A stretch of 32,434 nucleotides of DNA from Burkholderiales bacterium (GTDB lineage: Bacteria; Pseudomonadota; Gammaproteobacteria; Burkholderiales; Casimicrobiaceae). The DNA lies in NCBI GenBank assembly GCA_017880805.1, contig JADGRP010000254.1, positions 1 to 32,434 of the forward strand, in the 5' to 3' direction. The notes under the pieces were generated by a model that worked only from the letters and a program-made list of their open reading frames with translations, was not told the DNA's origin and did not search any database. Every line of letters begins with the position of its first letter. Position 1 is the first letter of the stretch. The position numbers and the translations under genes are program-made. Positions 7,075-15,653 of this stretch are shown one piece after another.

Positions 7075-8376
7075 ATGCGTATCTATCGTCTGTCGCTTGC
7101 CGCACTATGTGCGATCTCGCTCGTGCTCGCCGGCTGCGGCAAAAGCGGGAACAACAGCAGCTCCGCGCAGTTGCGGATTCTCAACGCTTTCTCGGAAGCC
7201 GCAGCGCTCAACGTCAGCGTCGCGTCGAAGGCGATTGCAACGGGGCTGCCTTTTCAGGGAGTGACTCAATACGCCAGCGTCGACAGCGGGACTCCGCTGT
7301 TTACCGTGGGGGTCACGGGCGCGGCAACGACTCTGATCAATACGATGATTAACGTCACCTCCGGCGCCAATTACACCTACATCATCTTTGGCCCCCTTAC
7401 CGGCGTAGGCGCGCTTCTCAGCAACGATGCGTTCAACGACCCGGGCAGCGGTTTCTTTTCCGTTCGGGTCGTCAACGCCGCTCCCGGCTTGAGCGCGGTC
7501 GACGTCTATCTCACGGCTCCTGGCGCCGATATAACCTCGAGTGCGCCCAGCCTCGGCAATATCGCGTATGGCGTGACCAGCGTGTTCAGCCCGATTGCCA
7601 CCAGCGCGAGTTTCGAAATCCGCGTCACTCCGACCGGCACCAAAGACGTTATTTTCGATTCGACCGCGAAAACCTTTGCCGAGCATTCGGCCACCGACCT
7701 CGTGGTTTTTGCCAAGGGAAGCGGGAAGCTGGTCAACGTTGCGCTGCTGAATCACGACAGCACGGGTACAGGCTCGCTCGTCGACAACCTGCTTACGCAG
7801 TATAAGATCATCAACGCGTCGCTCGTGCCTTCCCCGCTCAACATTTTCGTCGACGGCTCGCTGCAGCTGTCGAATATTCCCTATACCGGCGTCTCCAATT
7901 ATCAGAAGACGACGTCGGGGGCGCACAGCTTCAGCATCGAAGCGACGTCGACTCCGGGCGCTTCGCTGTTGGCGCTGTCGCCGACGCTGGCGCCGGCGAC
8001 CGACACATCGATCGCGCTGACCGGAACCGCAGGAGCATTGGCGGCGCTCTTGCTGAACGACGACAATCTCCCGCCGCCGAGCGGGACCGCGGGCGTGCGC
8101 GTGGTGAATACCTCCGCCGGCGGCGCTGCGTTCGACATATTCGTCAATTTCAGCAAGCAGGTGTCCGGTCTTGCCGTGAATGCCGCGTCTCCGTACTTGA
8201 ATTTCAACGCCGCGGCGAATACCGGGACTGCCTACGAGTTCGATTTCAACGTTGCCGGAACGACGACGGCGGTACTCAAGCTGACCGGCGTAGTGCTTAC
8301 GGCGGGCCACAAGTACACAATCTACATCGCCGGTCCGAGTGTCGCGCTTCAGGGTATCGTCACTCAGGATTTCTGA
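7075..8376 (+). CDS. DUF4397 repeat lipoprotein (first of a tandem pair)
   Basis: Function unknown. Residues 1-21 form a lipoprotein signal peptide with lipobox LAGC (Cys21), so the protein is probably anchored in the outer membrane or periplasm. The body of the 433 residues holds four copies of a beta-rich, Ig-like unit of about 100 residues, beginning near 33, 130, 243 and 341. Each starts with a V-R-V-[VL]-N-A type strand followed by (V/L)-(D/N)-(V/I)-(Y/F) and ends in a Tyr-rich strand (NYTYIIFG, KYTIYIAG). This fits DUF4397, found in secreted and surface proteins. The ATG at 7075 has a GGAG ribosome-binding site. It has its own promoter and lies 237 bases upstream of a full-length paralogue at 8614, so the two probably arose by duplication. 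Possible roles are adhesion or envelope binding, but the sequence does not decide. Confidence 0.88.
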   Translation: MRIYRLSLAALCAISLVLAGCGKSGNNSSSAQLRILNAFSEAAALNVSVASKAIATGLPFQGVTQYASVDSGTPLFTVGVTGAATTLINTMINVTSGANYTYIIFGPLTGVGALLSNDAFNDPGSGFFSVRVVNAAPGLSAVDVYLTAPGADITSSAPSLGNIAYGVTSVFSPIATSASFEIRVTPTGTKDVIFDSTAKTFAEHSATDLVVFAKGSGKLVNVALLNHDSTGTGSLVDNLLTQYKIINASLVPSPLNIFVDGSLQLSNIPYTGVSNYQKTTSGAHSFSIEATSTPGASLLALSPTLAPATDTSIALTGTAGALAALLLNDDNLPPPSGTAGVRVVNTSAGGAAFDIFVNFSKQVSGLAVNAASPYLNFNAAANTGTAYEFDFNVAGTTTAVLKLTGVVLTAGHKYTIYIAGPSVALQGIVTQDF

Positions 8377-8537
8377 CCCTTCCGTCGACCGCTCAGCGCC
8401 GGCATCGTTCGACCGCGCCGGCGATGCGCGCGAAAGCCGGCGGCGAGCGTCGGAGGCCGCAGCGCGCAGTCAGTCGGCATCGATCGTCCCGGGACACGTG
8501 CGCTTACGATGTAAAATCATAGTCGGGCGCGCACAAC

Positions 8538-8570
8538 GCGATGTCGGCGCTGTTCCGGCGCCGACATCGC
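8538..8570. repeat. Perfect 13-bp inverted repeat in the leader of the second DUF4397 gene
   Basis: GCGATGTCGGCGC (8538-8550) and GCGCCGACATCGC (8558-8570) pair without mismatch around a 7-base loop. It lies 43 bases before the ATG and after a TAAAAT -10-like box (8512-8517; no good -35). There is no T-run on either side, so it is a poor intrinsic terminator. It would form a stable stem in the 5' leader or act as a dyad operator. Confidence 0.7.
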
Positions 8571-8613
8571 CGTGGGCGTACTCCTGAAATTCGTTTATCA
8601 ACGCGGAGAAATC

Positions 8614-9933
8614 ATGCGCATGCACCGTGTCCTGCTCGGCACGCTCTGGCTGGCCCTGATGGTCGTTGCTCTGACCGGCTGCAACACGGGCAAAGGCGTG
8701 ACAGATCCCGCGGTCCAGTTCGCAAATTTGCGCGTCGTTAACCTGATTCCGGATGCGAGCGGGCCTCTCAACGTGACTCTTGACGGGAACACCTTCGCCT
8801 CCGGGGTCAACTTCGAGGGGCTGACGCCGTACCAGCAAATCGACAGCGGAACGCGCGCGATTCAGGTGAGCGTCGCCGGTGGCGCCAATAACATTATCAC
8901 CACTACGCTCAGCTTTACCGGAACGATCAACTACACACTCGTCATTTACGGGTCCATCGAGGAGCCCACCAGCTTGCTGGCCAGCGATGCCACCACCGAT
9001 CCGGGCGCCGGCAATTTCAACCTGCGGGTAATCAACACGTCCACTGGTGTAGCAGCCGTCGACATCTACGTCACCGCACCGGGCGCGAGTCTCGACGCCG
9101 CAGCGCCGAACATTGCCGGCGTGGCCTTGGGCTCGGCCAGCGGATTCACAACCCTGCCGGCTGGCAATGTCGAAATCCGCATGACGTCGTCCGGCACCAA
9201 GGACGTCATTTACGATTCGTTGCCGCAATCGTTCGGCGAACGCGCCCAGGTCGAAGCCGTCGTTTATACCCGCGCCAGCAGCAAGCTCGTCGGCGTGACG
9301 CTGCTCAACATCGACAGCACCGGCACCCGCATCACCAGTCCCAATTTACTTTCGCAGTTCAAGGTCATCAACGGCTCCTCGGTGCCTTCGCCGCTGAACG
9401 TATTCGTCAACCAGAACCTGCTGCTTTCGAACATTCCGTTTGCCGGATCGTCGAGTTATCAGAAAACGCTCGCGGGCGCTCCGACCGTTTCGGTTGAAGC
9501 CACCGCGACACCCGGGGCGTCCCTGCTCACGATTATGCCCACGCTCGGTCCTGGAACCGATTCGTCGATCCTGCTCACAGGTCCCCCAGGAGCGCTGAAG
9601 GCGCTGGTCTTGAGCGACGACAATCTGCCGCCGGTGCCGATTCGCGCCCGGGTGCGATTCGTGAATGGGACAAACGACGTTTCGGCGCTCGATATCTTTG
9701 TCAATTTCAGCAGGCTGGTCTCGGGTCTGGCGATGAATTCCGCGTCAACGGGTCTCGAATTCAACGCGGATCCGGTCGCGGGGACGACTTACGAATTCGA
9801 TTTCAATGTCGCGGGGACCGCTCAGCCCAGCCTCAAATTGCCCGGAGTCGCTCTTTTCGGCGGCAAGACCTATACCATTTATGTCGTGGGTCCTCAAACG
9901 GCGCTTTCCGGCGTCGTCACTGGCGATAATTAA
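8614..9933 (+). CDS. DUF4397 repeat lipoprotein (second of a tandem pair)
   Basis: Paralogue of the preceding gene along its full length, sharing blocks such as VPSPLN(I/V)FV, SSGTKDVIYD-type and YEFDFNVAGT. Function unknown. It has a signal peptide with lipobox LTGC (Cys23), so it should be lipid-anchored on the periplasmic side or exported. Four DUF4397-like beta repeats fill the 439 residues. The sequence differs most in the first repeat and in loops, while the framework strands are kept, as expected for a surface-exposed Ig-like scaffold. The ATG at 8614 is preceded by GGAG (8605-8608); a second ATG two codons later is also possible. A hairpin at 8538-8570 sits in the leader. The 66 bases after the stop hold only a weak CGTCAT/ATGACG hairpin and no clear terminator. 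Confidence 0.88.
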   Translation: MRMHRVLLGTLWLALMVVALTGCNTGKGVTDPAVQFANLRVVNLIPDASGPLNVTLDGNTFASGVNFEGLTPYQQIDSGTRAIQVSVAGGANNIITTTLSFTGTINYTLVIYGSIEEPTSLLASDATTDPGAGNFNLRVINTSTGVAAVDIYVTAPGASLDAAAPNIAGVALGSASGFTTLPAGNVEIRMTSSGTKDVIYDSLPQSFGERAQVEAVVYTRASSKLVGVTLLNIDSTGTRITSPNLLSQFKVINGSSVPSPLNVFVNQNLLLSNIPFAGSSSYQKTLAGAPTVSVEATATPGASLLTIMPTLGPGTDSSILLTGPPGALKALVLSDDNLPPVPIRARVRFVNGTNDVSALDIFVNFSRLVSGLAMNSASTGLEFNADPVAGTTYEFDFNVAGTAQPSLKLPGVALFGGKTYTIYVVGPQTALSGVVTGDN

Positions 9934-9999
9934 GTACGGCTCAGGCGCGCGTCATTCGTCGCGCATGACGATACGACGATGCGCTCCTGGTCTGCGGTT

Positions 10000-10614
10000 T
10001 CAATAGATGTACATGATCGTGGGCAGGTAGCCGATATCGTGCATTGCCTCCAGAAAGTCAATAAGCGCGGCGCCGATCACGAACCATACCGCATCTGCCA
10101 TGTTCTTTCGGAACCGCGTAGCGGAAACGACATATTCGGCGGGCTCGGAATACAAGCTGAATTTCGGCCAGAAGCGCGGAACGCGAGCGCAATAGGCTTC
10201 GAATGCAGCGCCATGCAGCGTCAGCAAAACCGCTTCCTCACGCGCTATCAACTGAGTGTAATAGATCCAGAATAGCGCGGCGAACTGGATTGGCAGTATC
10301 AATGTTTCCGATACAAGCATGACGCCGAAGCCGGCAAGAAGGCTGAAAAAGTAGAGAGGATTACGACAGATCGAATACGGCCCATCCACGACAAGCTTGG
10401 CATTCTTGCTGCCGCTGATGTAACTGCCGGACCATATGCGGCCCATCACGCCGATCCCGACGAACACCCAGCCGATCAGCGCTAAGAGCTCCTCGAACAC
10501 CGGCGCGATAGTCTGCCAGCCGGACATGGAAATGCTGAGCGTCGCCAACAGAGCAATCGCATACGTTCGCTGCAGGACGATGCGGTTGCCAAGGAATATG
10601 TGACTCTTGTTCAT
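10000..10614 (-). CDS. Isoprenylcysteine/phospholipid methyltransferase-like membrane protein
   Basis: A 204-residue integral membrane protein with at least four hydrophobic segments (about 15-35, 42-60, 84-120 and 172-190). It resembles the ICMT/PEMT family of membrane methyltransferases: GPYSICRNPLYFF (78-90) matches the cofactor-binding G-P-Y-x-x-x-R-[NHP]-P-x-Y motif, and EE..FEAYCARVPRFWP (126-150) matches the C-terminal E-E-x-x-L...Y-x-x-Y-x-x-x-V-[PR]-R-x-x-P motif. These bacterial relatives methylate unknown substrates; true isoprenylcysteine processing is not expected here. The ATG at 10614 has an AGGAAGG ribosome-binding site (10620-10626). It is divergent from mutS. By hand count of three lines it is about 53% GC against 63-72% for lines of mutS, hinting at separate ancestry. 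The last 30 residues (hydrophobic, ending IMYIY) are unusual for the family. Confidence 0.8.
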   Translation of the reverse strand: MNKSHIFLGNRIVLQRTYAIALLATLSISMSGWQTIAPVFEELLALIGWVFVGIGVMGRIWSGSYISGSKNAKLVVDGPYSICRNPLYFFSLLAGFGVMLVSETLILPIQFAALFWIYYTQLIAREEAVLLTLHGAAFEAYCARVPRFWPKFSLYSEPAEYVVSATRFRKNMADAVWFVIGAALIDFLEAMHDIGYLPTIMYIY

Positions 10615-10698
10615 TGGAACCTTCCTGTTGTAACGCCGATAAAGAATCCGAGAGTAAAATAATCCTTGGAACGACGGACCTTTATATCGGAAAACGGC

Positions 10699-13305
10699 AT
10701 GCCAGCCAAGAACGTTAGCGCAGCCGATATATCCGGTCATACGCCCATGATGCAGCAGTACCTTCGGGTAAAGGCCGAGCATCCCGACAAGCTCGTGTTG
10801 TACCGCATGGGAGACTTCTACGAGCTGTTCTACGGCGACGCACAGCGCGCGGCGCCGCTCCTCGATATCACGCTGACCTCGCGCGGCCAGTCGGCCGGCA
10901 GCCCCATTCCGATGGCAGGCGTGCCGTATCACGCGGTCGACCAATATCTGGCCAAGCTCATCAGGCACGGCGAATCGGTTGCGATCTGCGAACAAATCGG
11001 TGATCCGGCGACGTCGAAGGGTCCCGTCGAACGCCGCGTCACTCGCATCGTCACACCCGGCACGATCACCGATGCAGGGCTGCTCGACGCCAAGCGCGAC
11101 AGTTTGCTTGTTTCCGTTCATATCGCCGGCGCGCGCGCCGGCATCGCAATGCTCGATCTCGCGGGTGGCAGGCTTTCTCTGCGCGATCTTGCGTTGGCCG
11201 ACGTGGGCGCCTTTCTCGACCGGCTGGACCTGAGCGAATTGTTGTATTCGGACGCGGAACCCATCTCTTTCGGGAAAGGCGCCGCGATTCCCGCGCGCGC
11301 GCTTCCGCCATGGCATTTCGACCCGGACGCAGCGCTTCGCCGCGTGTGCGACCAGCTTGGGACGCTCGACCTTGCCGCGTACGGCATCGGCGACGCGCCG
11401 CTCGGCGTCTGCGCCGCGGGCGCTCTCATCGGCTACGCCCAAGCGGCGCACCAATCGGCCTTGCCGCACGTTCGCACGCTGACCGTTGAACGCGAAGGCG
11501 ACCATCTGGCGCTCGACGCCGCTACGCGACGCAATCTCGAGATTACCGAGACCTTGCGAGGCGAAAGCGGCGCAACGCTGCTTGCGCTTCTCGACACTTG
11601 CGTCACCAGCGCCGGAAGCAGGCTGCTGCGGAAGTGGCTGTCGAATCCGCAACGAGCGTCGGAAATTGCACAGGCGCGTCACGGCGCAATCGCGGAACTC
11701 CTTGCCACATTGCCGCAATGCCGCGAGCAGGGGGGCGCACTGAAGCGTACCGTCGACATTGAGCGCATCGCCGCCCGTATCGCGCTTCGCAGTGCCCGCC
11801 CGCGCGATCTCTCCGGCTTGCGCGACACTCTCGTATCCCTGCCGTCGATCGCCGTCTCCCTCGCCCGATGCAGCTCGGCGGTGCTCCAGGGTATCGTTGC
11901 TTCGCTGGCAGTCGACGGCACCTGGACATCGCTCCTCCAGCGCATCATTGCCACCGAGCCTGCGGCCATGGTACGAGACGGCAACGTCATCGCAGAGGGC
12001 TTCGATATGGAACTGGACGAGCTTCGCGCGATCGACAAGGACTGCGGCGCATACCTTGTCGAGCTCGAGGCGCGCGAGCGCGAGCGGACCGGAATTTCAA
12101 CGCTGAAGGTCGAGTACAACCGCGTCCACGGCTTCTACATCGAGGTGACGAATGCACACGTCGCAAGAATTCCCGCGGATTTTCGCCGCCGGCAAACGCT
12201 TAAGAACGCCGAACGCTACATCACTCCGGAGCTGAAAGCATTCGAGGACAAGGCCCTGTCCGCACAGGAGCGCGCATTGGCGCGCGAGCGGGTGCTCTTC
12301 GACGCGTTGCTGACCGACCTCGCACCGGCAGTCCCGGCCTTGCAACGTGCCGCGCTGGCTCTGGCATCGCTCGACGTTCTGGCGGCACATGCCGTTCAAG
12401 CCGCGACCTTGCGCTGGACACAGCCGACATTCAGCGACACGCCGGGCATCTCGATACGTGCGGGCCAGCATCCGGTCGTTGCGGGGCAGGTCGAGCATTT
12501 CATTCCCAACGATGTCTCATTGAACCCGGAGCGCCGGCTGTTGATCGTCACTGGACCGAACATGGGGGGCAAGTCGACCTACATGCGCCAGACCGCGGTG
12601 ATCGCGCTGCTGGCGCACTGCGGCCTGTTTGTGCCCGCAGCCGATGCGGTAATCGGACCGATGGACGCGATCTACACCCGCATCGGCGCAGCCGACGACC
12701 TGGCGGGCGGCCGCTCGACGTTCATGGTCGAGATGACGGAAGCCGCGTACATCCTGAATCGCGCGACGCCGCTGAGCCTGGTGCTGATCGACGAGATTGG
12801 TCGCGGGACGTCGACCTTCGACGGGCTGGCATTGGCGTGGGCGATCGCGCGCGAGCTGGTGTGCAACAACCGCAGCCTGACCCTTTTTGCGACGCATTAC
12901 TTCGAGCTGACTGCGCTGCCGGCCGAACTCGAGGGTTGCGCCAACGTCCATTTCGACGCAGTCGAGCACAAGGATCGCATCGTGTTCCTGCATGCGGTCG
13001 AAGACGGACCGGCTAACCAGAGCTACGGCCTGCAAGTGGCGAAGCTGGCCGGCGTTCCGTCGGAGGCCGTGCGGCAGGCGCGCGCCTATCTGTCGCGGCT
13101 CGATCACTTCAGCGCGCGCCGCGATGATCACGGCGATCTGTTTTCGGCGAGCCCGCCCAAGGTGGAATTGCCGCGGCCCGAATCACCCGTTCTCGATCGC
13201 CTCGCCACGCTGGACCCCGACGCCCTGTCGCCGCGGGATGCGCACGCGGCGCTGTACGAGCTGAAGCGGCTTGCCGGCGATTCGAAGGCTGACGCCGATA
13301 ACTAA
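10699..13305 (+). CDS. mutS: DNA mismatch repair protein MutS
   Basis: Recognises mismatches and small loops in newly replicated DNA and recruits MutL. The 868-residue product is slightly longer than E. coli MutS (853). The mismatch-reading Phe-x-Glu is F40-Y41-E42 in RMGDFYELF. The connector, lever and clamp regions follow (about 130-560). The ATPase has Walker [10 protein letters not shown] at 619-627 and Walker B LIDE near 696-699, followed by GRGTSTFDG and the ATHYFEL His motif. I chose the ATG at 10699; a TTG 33 bases upstream is in frame but adds no family sequence. The ribosome-binding site is weak (GGAAAA). A TAAAAT -10-like box is at 10655-10660, without a clear -35. The gene ends 22 bases from convergent slyD, and that gap holds only a small GC-rich stem. 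Confidence 0.97.
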   Translation: MPAKNVSAADISGHTPMMQQYLRVKAEHPDKLVLYRMGDFYELFYGDAQRAAPLLDITLTSRGQSAGSPIPMAGVPYHAVDQYLAKLIRHGESVAICEQIGDPATSKGPVERRVTRIVTPGTITDAGLLDAKRDSLLVSVHIAGARAGIAMLDLAGGRLSLRDLALADVGAFLDRLDLSELLYSDAEPISFGKGAAIPARALPPWHFDPDAALRRVCDQLGTLDLAAYGIGDAPLGVCAAGALIGYAQAAHQSALPHVRTLTVEREGDHLALDAATRRNLEITETLRGESGATLLALLDTCVTSAGSRLLRKWLSNPQRASEIAQARHGAIAELLATLPQCREQGGALKRTVDIERIAARIALRSARPRDLSGLRDTLVSLPSIAVSLARCSSAVLQGIVASLAVDGTWTSLLQRIIATEPAAMVRDGNVIAEGFDMELDELRAIDKDCGAYLVELEARERERTGISTLKVEYNRVHGFYIEVTNAHVARIPADFRRRQTLKNAERYITPELKAFEDKALSAQERALARERVLFDALLTDLAPAVPALQRAALALASLDVLAAHAVQAATLRWTQPTFSDTPGISIRAGQHPVVAGQVEHFIPNDVSLNPERRLLIVTGPNMGGKSTYMRQTAVIALLAHCGLFVPAADAVIGPMDAIYTRIGAADDLAGGRSTFMVEMTEAAYILNRATPLSLVLIDEIGRGTSTFDGLALAWAIARELVCNNRSLTLFATHYFELTALPAELEGCANVHFDAVEHKDRIVFLHAVEDGPANQSYGLQVAKLAGVPSEAVRQARAYLSRLDHFSARRDDHGDLFSASPPKVELPRPESPVLDRLATLDPDALSPRDAHAALYELKRLAGDSKADADN

Positions 13306-13327
13306 ACCGGCCGCGGTCGGCTGAGCG

Positions 13328-13840
13328 TCAGTGGTGGTGGCCGTCCGGTCCGTGCACGTGGCCGTGTGCCATCTCTTCCGACGTCGCCGGACGAATGTCC
13401 AGCACCGTGCAGTCGAAGCGCAATCGCTGTCCGGCCAACGGGTGATTGCCGTCGACGACCACCTTGCCGTCGGCGATATCGGTCACCGTGAACACATGTG
13501 CTTCGTCGTCGCCCCCGTTCTTCCCTTCGTCTTTGCCGTCGTCCATTCCCGCATGACCTTCGAACTGCATTCCGACTTTGATATCGGGCGGGAAGCGGTC
13601 CTGCGGCTCGACTCGCACCAGATCCGCGTCGTATTCACCAAAGGCATCCTCCGGCTCGAGGAGCACCGAGCAGCTCTCGCCGACTTTTTTCTGCGCCAAA
13701 GCCGCCTCGATCTTGGGAAAGATGCCGTGGTGCCCGCCGTGAAGATAGGTAATCGGCTGCGCGGATTCCTCGATCAGCGTGCCGTCAGGGGAAAAGAGCT
13801 TGTATGACAAAGTAACGACCGTATTGGAGAAGATATTCAA
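13328..13840 (-). CDS. slyD: FKBP-type peptidyl-prolyl isomerase SlyD
   Basis: Cytosolic prolyl isomerase and chaperone, with a metal-binding tail that in E. coli delivers nickel for hydrogenase maturation. The 170-residue product has the split FKBP domain (about 3-68 and 125-150) around an insert-in-flap chaperone domain (about 69-122). The opening V-x-L-x-Y-x-L-x-x-x-D-G is typical. The C-terminus HGHVHGPDGHHH is histidine-rich but short, with no cysteine cluster. The flap region carries an extra acidic Gly/Asp/Lys loop (about 98-113) not typical of SlyD. I chose a TTG start at 13840 because it follows GAGG (13848-13851) at proper spacing and gives the family N-terminus; no ATG suits. It is convergent with mutS and divergent from roxA. 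Confidence 0.9.
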   Translation of the reverse strand: MNIFSNTVVTLSYKLFSPDGTLIEESAQPITYLHGGHHGIFPKIEAALAQKKVGESCSVLLEPEDAFGEYDADLVRVEPQDRFPPDIKVGMQFEGHAGMDDGKDEGKNGGDDEAHVFTVTDIADGKVVVDGNHPLAGQRLRFDCTVLDIRPATSEEMAHGHVHGPDGHHH

Positions 13841-13901
13841 GCCGCAACCTCGATAGTGGACCGGTAATTGGCGCAGCCGCAACGCGGATCTGTCGGCCCG
13901 C

Positions 13902-13907
13902 ATTTTA
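13902..13907 (-). promoter_or_regulatory. Candidate -10 box for slyD
   Basis: TAAAAT on the minus strand inside GTTGTAAAATGCGG. The best -35 at 17 bases is GTCGAA (13925-13930), a poor match. The same GTAAAAT core recurs upstream of several genes here. Predicted leader about 55 bases. Confidence 0.4.
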
Positions 13908-13938
13908 CAACACCGCGACGGCGCTTCGACGGCCTTAG

Positions 13939-13974
13939 TTGTCGACTGAATTGTCAACTCAGTTATCAATCCAG
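13939..13974. repeat. Three tandem 12-bp repeats between slyD and roxA
   Basis: TTGTCGACTGAA (13939-13950), TTGTCAACTCAG (13951-13962) and TTATCAATCCAG (13963-13974) follow with exact 12-base period; each adjacent pair agrees at nine positions. They cover the -35 region of the roxA promoter and lie upstream of slyD, so they could be an operator for a regulator of either gene. Confidence 0.6.
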
Positions 13975-13983
13975 GGCCGCCGT

Positions 13984-13989
13984 TATAAT
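13984..13989 (+). promoter_or_regulatory. Perfect -10 box placing the roxA transcript start at its ATG
   Basis: TATAAT ends six bases before the ATG at 13996, so transcription would begin at or next to the start codon and give a leaderless mRNA. The matching -35 position (about 13961-13966, AGTTAT) is weak and lies in the tandem repeats, suggesting activator dependence. Confidence 0.6.
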
Positions 13990-13995
13990 CGGCCG

Positions 13996-15141
13996 ATGGT
14001 CGATGTCACGGTCAAACAGCTTCTCGGCGGACTGAGCGCAGCGGCCTTTCTGCGCAGGCACTGGCAAAAAGAGCCGTTGCTGGTGCGCCAGGCGATAGGC
14101 GACTTTCGAGGTTTGCTGAGCCGCGCCGAGCTTTTCAAGCTTGCGGGCCGCGATGATGTCGAGTCGCGCCTGGTCAGGCGTGCACGCGGACGGTGGACGC
14201 TGGCGCACGGACCCTTCCGCGCCGCGGACCTTAGGAGTCTTCCGGCACGCGATTGGACATTGCTCGTCCAGGGCGTCAACCTCCACGTCGCCGCGGCCGA
14301 CACCTTGCTGCGCCGCTTCGCGTTCATCCCGTACGCACGCCTCGACGACGTGATGGTGAGCTACGCCGCGTCCGGCGGCGGCGTCGGCCCGCACTTCGAC
14401 TCCTACGATGTGTTTCTGCTGCAGGGAGAAGGTCGTCGATGCTGGAATTTGAGCCTGCAGCGCGATCTGACACTCGACGCTTCATTGCCGGTCAAGATCC
14501 TGACCCGGTTTCGACCCGACACGGAATACACGCTCGACCCGGGCGACATGCTTTACCTGCCTCCGGGACATGCCCACGATGGGGTCGCGGTAGGCGCATG
14601 CACGACCTATTCGATTGGATTCCGCGCTCCGTCCGCGCAGGAGCTCGGAACCGCATTTCTCGACTGGCTGCGCGACTCGATCACGCTCGAGGGCCGCTAC
14701 GCGGATCCTTCTCTTGCGCCCGCGGCGGAACCCGCGCGCATAGACGAAGCCATGAAAAAGCGATGTTCCGCGATGCTTGCCGGCGTTTCCTGGAGCGACG
14801 CCGTCGTCGCCCGCTTTCTTGGCTGCTACCTGTCAGAACCGAAGGCGAGCGTATTTTTCGAGCCGCCATCGCGCCCGATCGGGCTTGCTGCGTTCCGCTC
14901 GGCGGCGGCCCGGCGGGGCATAAGCTTGGACCGGCGCACGCAGTTGCTATACGATAGTCGCAATGTATTTCTCAACGGTTCGGCGGTCGATTCCACCGGC
15001 TGCGATACCGTCTTGATCGAGCGCCTCGCGAACGCGCGTCACTTGAGCGGCGTCAAGCTCGCGGGTGCGAGCCTGCCCCGCGCCGCGGCCTTAGCGCTGT
15101 TGTATCGATGGTACTGCGATGGATTCCTCCACCTCGACTGA
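13996..15141 (+). CDS. roxA: Ribosomal protein L16 arginine hydroxylase (RoxA/YcfD family)
   Basis: JmjC/cupin-type 2-oxoglutarate and Fe(II)-dependent oxygenase. The family member YcfD in E. coli hydroxylates an arginine of ribosomal protein L16. The 381-residue product has the Fe-binding triad H133 and D135 in GPHFDSYDVF and H194 in PPGHAHDGVA. The cupin core spans about 90-215, followed by the C-terminal dimerisation and winged-helix regions of the family. The N-terminal FLRRHWQKEPLLVRQA (residues 18-33) is also characteristic. The ATG at 13996 lies directly after a TATAAT box with no ribosome-binding site, so the mRNA may be leaderless. The open frame extends further upstream but over the promoter. 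The 3' end overlaps the next gene by 23 bases. The L16 substrate is inferred from the family. Confidence 0.9.
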   Translation: MVDVTVKQLLGGLSAAAFLRRHWQKEPLLVRQAIGDFRGLLSRAELFKLAGRDDVESRLVRRARGRWTLAHGPFRAADLRSLPARDWTLLVQGVNLHVAAADTLLRRFAFIPYARLDDVMVSYAASGGGVGPHFDSYDVFLLQGEGRRCWNLSLQRDLTLDASLPVKILTRFRPDTEYTLDPGDMLYLPPGHAHDGVAVGACTTYSIGFRAPSAQELGTAFLDWLRDSITLEGRYADPSLAPAAEPARIDEAMKKRCSAMLAGVSWSDAVVARFLGCYLSEPKASVFFEPPSRPIGLAAFRSAAARRGISLDRRTQLLYDSRNVFLNGSAVDSTGCDTVLIERLANARHLSGVKLAGASLPRAAALALLYRWYCDGFLHLD

Positions 15142-15628
15142 AACTCCCCAGCCGCGTGTCGCCGAGCTGGCAACAATTGCCGAACAGACCGCGGCCATCG
15201 ACGAGCTGATCGCGCTCGCGCGGCATCATATCCAGGTGTTCGATCAGGACCTGTCGCAGACCGGTTGGAATGACGCGGCGCGCACCGAGCGCCTCGCTGC
15301 TTTTCTGCGCGAAGTGCGCGGCCGCCGGCTCGACATTATCGTGCACGACACGCGCTACCTCGAAAGCGCGTGCCCGCGCATGCTCCGGCTATTGGGCGCC
15401 TACGGCCACGCCATGGCGATTCTCCAGACCGGGCCCGAAGGCAAGGTCGCGACCGACCCCCTGGTGATCGTCGACGGCCAGCATTATTTGCACCGGTTTC
15501 ACTTCGAGCAGCCCCGTGCCGCGCTTGGCATCCTACAGCCTGAACAGGCGCAGCCGCTGGCGGCGCGGTTTGGCGAAATCTGGGCGACCGGCGCGTCCGG
15601 CGTGAACGCAAGCGTGTTGGGCCTGTAG
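15119..15628 (+). CDS. Conserved hypothetical protein, DUF7931-like
   Basis: A 169-residue protein with no signal peptide or membrane segment. From residue 20 it has the pattern I-x-E-L-I-x-x-A-R-x-x-I-x-x-F-D-x-D-L. Then come a middle segment around RRLDIIVHDTRYLESACPRM, a HxxRFH block (QHYLHRFHFEQPRA) and a C-terminal RFGEIWATG. I recall such proteins, sometimes fused to an acetyltransferase, beside roxA in betaproteobacteria; the name DUF7931 is from memory and not certain. The arrangement faintly resembles a phospholipase D half without its full active-site motif, which is only a thought. The start overlaps the roxA end by 23 bases and lacks a ribosome-binding site, so it is probably translated by coupling to roxA. 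Confidence 0.75.
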   Translation: MDSSTSTETPQPRVAELATIAEQTAAIDELIALARHHIQVFDQDLSQTGWNDAARTERLAAFLREVRGRRLDIIVHDTRYLESACPRMLRLLGAYGHAMAILQTGPEGKVATDPLVIVDGQHYLHRFHFEQPRAALGILQPEQAQPLAARFGEIWATGASGVNASVLGL

Positions 15629-15653
15629 GCTTGGGTCCGACATTCACCGTTTG

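Noticed and set aside
7105-8310. A 401-codon open frame antisense to the first DUF4397 gene
   Set aside because: Arg/Gly/Val-rich composition typical of a shadow frame, no start context, and the sense gene has signal peptide, ribosome-binding site and a paralogue.
10615-11718. Minus-strand frame running through the 5' part of mutS into the methyltransferase gene
   Set aside because: Only the part from 10614 downward resembles a family; the upstream part is antisense to mutS and is not a fusion.
13328-13969. A longer slyD reading start (213 codons)
   Set aside because: The extra N-terminal codons do not resemble SlyD and cover its own promoter region; the TTG with GAGG is better placed.
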